From: Bacillota bacterium
Lineage (GTDB): Bacteria; Bacillota; Clostridia; Christensenellales; Aristaeellaceae
NCBI GenBank assembly: GCA_023413135.1
Contig: JAEZQK010000105.1
Coordinates: 3,878 to 67,877, forward strand
DNA length: 64,000 bases
Reading direction: 5' to 3'
Shown here: positions 60,300 through 64,000 of the stretch, one piece after another
Numbering within the stretch: position 1 is the first letter of the stretch
How the letters are laid out: each line of letters begins with the position of its first letter
Made by a program: the position numbers and the translations under genes
Notes under the pieces: model-generated
Database searches by the model: none
Seen by the model: only the letters and a program-made list of their open reading frames with translations
What the model was told of the DNA's origin: nothing

Positions 60300-61463
60300 A
60301 TGATTTACAAACCGTTTCAGGAGCTTCAGTTATCTACCCTGGGCATGGGCAACATGCGCCTGCCTACCCAAAACAACAAGCGGGAAGCCATTGATGAGGA
60401 AAAAGCCCGGCAGATCATTGAGTATGCCTATGAGCACGGGGTGAATTATTTCGATACGGCCTACCGCTACCACGGCGGCGCCTCCGAAACCTTTGTGGGC
60501 AAGGTGCTTAAACAATATCCGCGGAGCAGCTGGTATCTGGCTTCCAAGATGCCGGGGCATATGATGCAGGCGAAGAATGGGAAAATCGTTCCGGTCGGCT
60601 ATCTGGAAGGTGAAACCATCCTCTCCATTGCCGACATTTTCGAGGAACAGCTTGAAAAGTGCGGCGTGGACTACTTTGATTTTTATCTGCTGCACAATCT
60701 TTGTGAAACCTCCCTGGGCTTTTATATGGATGAGGACATCCGCGTGGTGGAATACCTGCTGGAGCAAAAAAAGGCAGGGCGCATCCGCCACCTGGGCTTT
60801 TCCGCCCATGGCCGGGCGGATACCATCGAGCGTTTCTTGAACTGGAAGGATTGCTTTGAATTCGTTCAGATCCAGCTCAATTACATGGATTGGCTCCTGC
60901 AGGACGCCAAGCGGAAATATGAGGTGATTACGGCCCACGGCATCCCCGTCATCGTGATGGAACCCGTAAGGGGCGGACGGCTGGCTTCCCTTTCCCCCGA
61001 AGCGAACGCGCTTTTAAAGGAAGCACGCCCGAAGGACTCCATCGTGTCCTGGGCATTCCGCTTTTTGCAATCCCTGCCCAATGTCCAGGTGGTATTGAGC
61101 GGTATGTCGGCTATGGAGCAGATTGAGGAAAATGTAGCGCTGTTTTCCAAGCCGAACCCGCTTTCGGGCGCGGAAAGGGAGCTTCTTTTCAAAGCCATGG
61201 CGGATGGAATGCGGCTTGTTCCCTGCACGGCCTGCCGGTACTGCTGCGAAGGCTGTCCCCAGGGGCTTGACATCCCCAAGCTGATCTCCATGTACAATGA
61301 GGCAAGCAATGAAGCTTCTGGCTCCATGAAATTTACGCTGAGTGCCATGAAGATGGAAGAACTGCCTTCGGCCTGCCTTGGCTGCGGTGCATGCGCACAG
61401 CTTTGCCCCCAGGGGATTGACGTGCCCGGCGTGATGAAGCGCTACGCTCAGCTGCTTGGCTGA
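60300..61463 (+). CDS. Aldo/keto reductase with C-terminal 4Fe-4S clusters
   Basis: A 387-residue enzyme. The barrel includes NYFDTAYRYHGGASETFVGK near residue 43, with the catalytic Tyr, YLASKMPGH, and DYFDFYLLHN with the catalytic His. The C-terminus carries ferredoxin-like cysteine motifs, CTACRYCCEGCPQGLDIP (near residue 312) and CLGCGACAQLCPQGIDVP (near residue 360). This bipartite type is common in anaerobes and reduces aldehydes or ketones with electrons from ferredoxin or NAD(P)H. AGGAAGGG lies upstream of the ATG. The flavodoxin gene precedes it in the same operon and could be its electron partner. Confidence 0.9.
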   Translation: MIYKPFQELQLSTLGMGNMRLPTQNNKREAIDEEKARQIIEYAYEHGVNYFDTAYRYHGGASETFVGKVLKQYPRSSWYLASKMPGHMMQAKNGKIVPVGYLEGETILSIADIFEEQLEKCGVDYFDFYLLHNLCETSLGFYMDEDIRVVEYLLEQKKAGRIRHLGFSAHGRADTIERFLNWKDCFEFVQIQLNYMDWLLQDAKRKYEVITAHGIPVIVMEPVRGGRLASLSPEANALLKEARPKDSIVSWAFRFLQSLPNVQVVLSGMSAMEQIEENVALFSKPNPLSGAERELLFKAMADGMRLVPCTACRYCCEGCPQGLDIPKLISMYNEASNEASGSMKFTLSAMKMEELPSACLGCGACAQLCPQGIDVPGVMKRYAQLLG

Positions 61464-61516
61464 CCTATCGCTTGGTTTAATTTCGTTTTCTTTTCAAAAC
61501 ATTCACACACATTGCC

Positions 61517-61545
61517 TTGACACCGAAAATTTCGATACCTATAAT
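61517..61545 (+). promoter_or_regulatory. Consensus sigma-A promoter of degV
   Basis: TTGACA (61517-61522) and TATAAT (61540-61545) with exactly 17 bases match the consensus at all 12 positions. The spacer contains the palindrome CGAAA-A-TTTCG (61524-61534), which a repressor could occupy. Confidence 0.85.
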
Positions 61546-61617
61546 AACAATAGACGCCATCTATAGAAATAGGTTTTCTTCTATTCTGGCAGCTAATTTA
61601 CATAGTGGGGCGAAGAT

Positions 61618-62496
61618 ATGATCAGATTTATCGTAGACAGCACCTGCGATCTGCCGGAAGATATGATGGAGAAATATGGCATGCTTATGGTGCCGCTGCA
61701 TGTGCTTTTGAATGGAAACGATTACCGCGACAAGATGGAAATCACCACAGATGAGGTTTTTTCCGCCATGCGCCAGGGCCAGGTGCCCAAGACGTCCCAG
61801 GTGGGTCCCGAGGATGTAAGCAATATCTTTCAATCCTGCTGCGACAGGGGAGAGGATTTTATCTACCTTGCCTTCTCCTCCGCGCTTTCGGGCACATATC
61901 AATTGGCAAAGGTCATCCTCGCAGATTTCCAGCAAAAGTATCCCAACCTTCGTATGCAGGTGATTGATTCAAAGGCCGGTTCCATGGCTTCCGGGCTCAT
62001 CGCCTTGCAGGCCGTACAAATGATCGAGGCGGGGTACGCCTTTGACGAAGTGGTGGAGCGTATTGCCTTTATGGCCGACCATGTGGAGCATGTGTTTACC
62101 ATTGCGGATATCGGCTGGCTGGTCAAGGGCGGAAGGATCAGCAAGCTTCAGGGCGTGCTGGGCTCCATTCTGGAGGTCAAACCCATTCTCGAAGTGAAGA
62201 ACGGGATCATCAGCGTCATCAAGAAAGCGCGGGGCAGCCAAAAGGCGCTGGCTATGATGGTGGAAACGCTGCTTGAAAGGGTTTCTGCGTTCCCTGGCCA
62301 GATCATTGGCATCGCCCATTCCGATAACCTGCCCGGTGTGGAAAAAATCAAGACCATGCTGACCGAAAAAATTGGGACCACCACCTTTATCATCAGCAAA
62401 ATCGGCAGCGTGCTGGGCAGCCATATCGGTATCGGCGGCCTGGGCCTGTTCTTCTTCAACCAGAAGCCGGAACCGTACTACAATACAGGCGCATAG
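61618..62496 (+). CDS. DegV family fatty-acid-binding protein
   Basis: A 292-residue two-domain protein. The N-terminus IRFIVDSTCDLPEDMM, the loop KTSQVGPEDV and the segment FSSALSGTYQLAKVIL near residue 82 mark the DegV/FakB fold, with Ser and Thr residues that hold a fatty-acid carboxylate. FakB-type members present the fatty acid to FakA kinase for incorporation into phospholipid; FakA is not in this window. The N-terminal RFIVDS and the GKDILTEKIG-like tail are intact. The length is normal. It has an ideal promoter and a weak ribosome binding site (GGGGCGAAG). A hairpin repeat follows the stop. Confidence 0.88.
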   Translation: MIRFIVDSTCDLPEDMMEKYGMLMVPLHVLLNGNDYRDKMEITTDEVFSAMRQGQVPKTSQVGPEDVSNIFQSCCDRGEDFIYLAFSSALSGTYQLAKVILADFQQKYPNLRMQVIDSKAGSMASGLIALQAVQMIEAGYAFDEVVERIAFMADHVEHVFTIADIGWLVKGGRISKLQGVLGSILEVKPILEVKNGIISVIKKARGSQKALAMMVETLLERVSAFPGQIIGIAHSDNLPGVEKIKTMLTEKIGTTTFIISKIGSVLGSHIGIGGLGLFFFNQKPEPYYNTGA

Positions 62497-62561
62497 AGTC
62501 TGTTTGCAGGCACCGCATTAAATAATCAAGCATGAAGTTACACTGATTCAAATAAATATAT

Positions 62562-62625
62562 TTTGAAGTTTTTCGTGTGAGGTTGCGGAGAGGGGATTTT
62601 ATCAAAAGCCCCCTCTCCGCCTGCT
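62562..62625 (+). terminator. Terminator-like dispersed hairpin repeat (copy 3)
   Basis: TTTGAAGTTTTTC is followed by a G-rich run and the stem GCGGAGAGGGG (62585-62595) with CCCCTCTCCGC (62610-62620). The loop can extend as TTTT-ATC-AAAA. It aligns with the copy at 3943-4010. It lies 66 bases after the degV stop, and the weak T-content after the stem suggests moderate termination. Confidence 0.7.
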
Positions 62626-62647
62626 TCACGTTTACCTCTTTATTCCC

Positions 62648-62675
62648 TTGACACCCGCTTAGTCCATGATATACT
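62648..62675 (+). promoter_or_regulatory. Sigma-A promoter of the small membrane protein gene
   Basis: TTGACA (62648-62653) and TATACT (62670-62675) with a 16-base spacer, 37 bases before the start codon. Confidence 0.75.
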
Positions 62676-62711
62676 GTTCCATGCATTCATACATATATAA
62701 GGAGCTATTTC

Positions 62712-62984
62712 ATGCGGTCACTTGGCAGGCTGATCACGTTTCTTGGCATCGTGTCGCTGTTGGCGGGCGGCTACGGCTTTGCCATCGTGCATACCTCCTA
62801 CGCACCGGGGCTGACGGGCTGGGCGGCGGAAGCCTACATGTACATCGGCGGTCTGGGCTACAGCCTGCGCCATCCGGAATTTCTGGTGCGGGGCCTGCAG
62901 GCCTTTACCATCACCTACCGCATGGGGCTGGCCCTGGGCGGGCTGGGCGGCACCATTGTGGGCGGGCTGCTGCTAAGGCACTGA
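62712..62984 (+). CDS. Small hydrophobic protein of unknown function
   Basis: A 90-residue protein with two hydrophobic segments, at about residues 7-28 (LITFLGIVSLLAGGYGFAIV) and about 70-87 (MGLALGGLGGTIVGGLLL). A short aromatic loop (AAEAYMYIGGLGYSLRHPEF) lies between. I do not recognise a family. AAGGAG at the promoter-proximal side supports the ATG at 62712. It ends 15 bases before the nitroreductase gene, so the two are co-transcribed. It could be a membrane anchor or a small transporter-associated protein; nothing shows which. Confidence 0.6.
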   Translation: MRSLGRLITFLGIVSLLAGGYGFAIVHTSYAPGLTGWAAEAYMYIGGLGYSLRHPEFLVRGLQAFTITYRMGLALGGLGGTIVGGLLLRH

Positions 62985-62999
62985 AACGGAGCATGACCG

Positions 63000-63605
63000 A
63001 TGAATTACATGGATATAGTCAAAACAAGAAGATCCTGCCGTGCATTTGATAAAAAGCCCATCCCGGAAGCCGCCCTAAGCGACATGCTGTTGGCGGCCCG
63101 GCTTGCGCCCTCCGGCGGCAACGGGCAAAGCCATATCTTTGGCGTAATAGACGATGAAGAACTCAAGGCTGCGCTGGCCAAGGCTGCCGGAAACCAGATG
63201 TGGATCGCCGAAGCTCCCGTTGTGATCGCCTGCTGCGCTATCCTGCCTGAGGATTTGAAAACGGTACCTGAGGACGATTTCGGTAAAATGGTCGATGAGC
63301 TGCGCTTCTCCAAACCGTTTATCGAATACCTGAACGAATATGAAGACAGGAAAGCCGTCGCTATGCTGTTTGCCAATGCCGTTCCTTTGATCCCGGCTGA
63401 GCATATGGTTCTGGCAGCCACAGCCCACGGCCTGTCCGCCTGTTTTATCGGCTGGCTGGATGTGAAAGAAGCAAGCCGGATCCTTGGTTTGCCCGATGAT
63501 ATTGTCTGCCTGTTCCTTTTGCCCGTGGGCTATCCCAAGGAGGAACCCGGGGCGAAGGCCCTCAAAAGCATCGGGGAAATCTCCTTCAAAAACAAGTACG
63601 TATAA
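63000..63605 (+). CDS. Nitroreductase-family FMN-dependent oxidoreductase
   Basis: A 201-residue protein. The FMN site is VKTRRSCRAFDKKPI near residue 6. LLAARLAPSGGNGQSHIFGV, near residue 30, and LFLLPVGYPKEEPGAKALKS, near residue 168, are the other nitroreductase blocks. Members reduce nitro, quinone or flavin-type substrates using NAD(P)H. It shares only modest similarity with the nitroreductase at 37915, so it is a separate subfamily. CGGAGC precedes the ATG. It lies downstream of the small membrane protein. The repeat-rich tail of the window begins after its stop. Confidence 0.85.
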   Translation: MNYMDIVKTRRSCRAFDKKPIPEAALSDMLLAARLAPSGGNGQSHIFGVIDDEELKAALAKAAGNQMWIAEAPVVIACCAILPEDLKTVPEDDFGKMVDELRFSKPFIEYLNEYEDRKAVAMLFANAVPLIPAEHMVLAATAHGLSACFIGWLDVKEASRILGLPDDIVCLFLLPVGYPKEEPGAKALKSIGEISFKNKYV

Positions 63606-63659
63606 TAAAATGTATCCACTTCATCCCTTACAGGTGCGAAGGTACCCCAGGGCGGTCTC

Positions 63660-63891
63660 ATTTGAAGTTTTTAAGCACAAGAGAGGATGTCTCCGAAGGT
63701 CCAGGGCGACCGGAAAGCCCTGGTCGCCCCCGCAGGGGCGAAATACCCCTTAAAACGATACTATGAGTGTTTAAAATGCCTTGGACATGTCTTGCTGGCT
63801 AACGAGGACGCAAGGGGGAGTAGGGGGGATTTCGATTTCCCCCCTTAACTCCCCCCTGCACTCCCCATATCCTCCTTAAAACGACCAGGGC
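63660..63891. repeat. Repeat-rich intergenic element with nested hairpins
   Basis: The 13-base ATTTGAAGTTTTT at 63660-63672 matches the start of the dispersed hairpin repeat. GCCCTGGTCG (63717-63726) and CGACCAGGGC (63882-63891) are outer inverted repeats 155 bases apart. Inside, GGGGGAGT-AGGGGGGA (63814-63829) pairs with TCCCCCC-ACTCCCCC (63838-63855), a bulged G/C hairpin. CCTTAAAACGA occurs at 63748-63758 and 63874-63884. It looks like a small non-coding mobile or regulatory unit. Confidence 0.5.
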
Positions 63892-64000
63892 TCCGTAACA
63901 CCGCCCCTGCCTGTGGCAGAATAGGGCGGTGTGGAGGAGGCTGGCGAAACAAGCGATGCAAGCGGCAGCGCAGCAGCGCGCCGATTGAGCCAGATGGGAG
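63892..64000. other. Window edge, no gene supported
   Basis: 109 bases continuing past the repeat element. No ribosome binding site or complete reading frame is visible. It could be the edge of a gene beyond the window. Confidence 0.3.

Noticed and set aside
63484..63753. 89-codon plus-strand frame overlapping the end of the nitroreductase gene
   Set aside because: It lies in an alternative frame of the nitroreductase gene and runs into repeat DNA; no start signals.
1..64000. tRNA, rRNA or known riboswitch genes
   Set aside because: No cloverleaf with a conserved T-arm, no rRNA-like stretches and no recognisable riboswitch core were seen by eye. A covariance-model scan would be decisive and could not be run.

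Overview
The window looks like chromosomal DNA of an anaerobic, fermentative member of the Bacillota (class Clostridia), possibly an uncultured Christensenellales-like lineage. This rests on strong GGAGG-type ribosome binding sites, frequent GTG and TTG starts, sigma-A promoters close to TTGACA-17-TATAAT, many ABC importers with separate binding proteins, a ferredoxin-like aldo/keto reductase, small nitroreductases, a DegV protein and two L,D-transpeptidases. Placement below class level is inference. No rRNA, tRNA, CRISPR array or intact insertion sequence was seen.

Region 1 (1-1293): a DUF2975 membrane protein with its small Xre-type repressor, behind a promoter with an overlapping inverted repeat, then a small HEAT-repeat protein. 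Region 2 (1341-14466): two DeoR-type repressors, a HAD phosphatase, a PfkB kinase, a sorbitol/sorbose-phosphate-like dehydrogenase, an NPP-type phosphodiesterase, a Ugp/Mal-type ABC importer (binding protein, ATPase, two permeases), a glycerophosphodiesterase and a GpsA-like glycerol-3-phosphate dehydrogenase. Together they read as uptake and breakdown of a glycerophospho-compound. Region 3 (14585-25135): a membrane-bound AraC-type sensor-regulator, an LplABC-like sugar importer without its own ATPase, a metallo-beta-lactamase-fold hydrolase, a ThuA-like protein, divergent rpiB and ribokinase, and an unrecognised 377-residue protein.

Region 4 (25667-45407) is the most striking. It is a 15-gene, same-strand, tightly packed block: a complete Opp/Dpp peptide importer, three M19 membrane-dipeptidase-like enzymes, three N-acyl-D-amino-acid deacylase-like enzymes, an Asp/Glu-racemase-like protein, a nitroreductase, an M28-like and an M20-like hydrolase, and a GntR regulator. 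It fits a dedicated pathway for peptides or N-acyl amino acids containing D-residues.

Region 5 (45426-51648, minus strand): an HD hydrolase, an AlgJ/AlgI-type O-acetylation pair, a small secreted protein and an L,D-transpeptidase with a Ser/Thr/Pro-rich tail. Region 6 (51939-54595): an AT-rich three-gene island of unknown function between copies of a RAYT-type terminal repeat, plus a MITE-like palindrome. Region 7 (54673-58748): a GH3 glycosidase and a second L,D-transpeptidase, both on the minus strand. Region 8 (59003-64000): a Cys- and Tyr-rich 86-residue protein, a flavodoxin/aldo-keto reductase pair behind a MerR-type promoter, DegV, a small membrane protein, a nitroreductase and a repeat-rich tail.

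Two window-wide patterns stand out. A hairpin repeat of about 65 bp occurs three times in both orientations. Each of the three ABC binding-protein genes is followed by a GC-rich intercistronic hairpin, and none of the three binding proteins has a lipobox cysteine.
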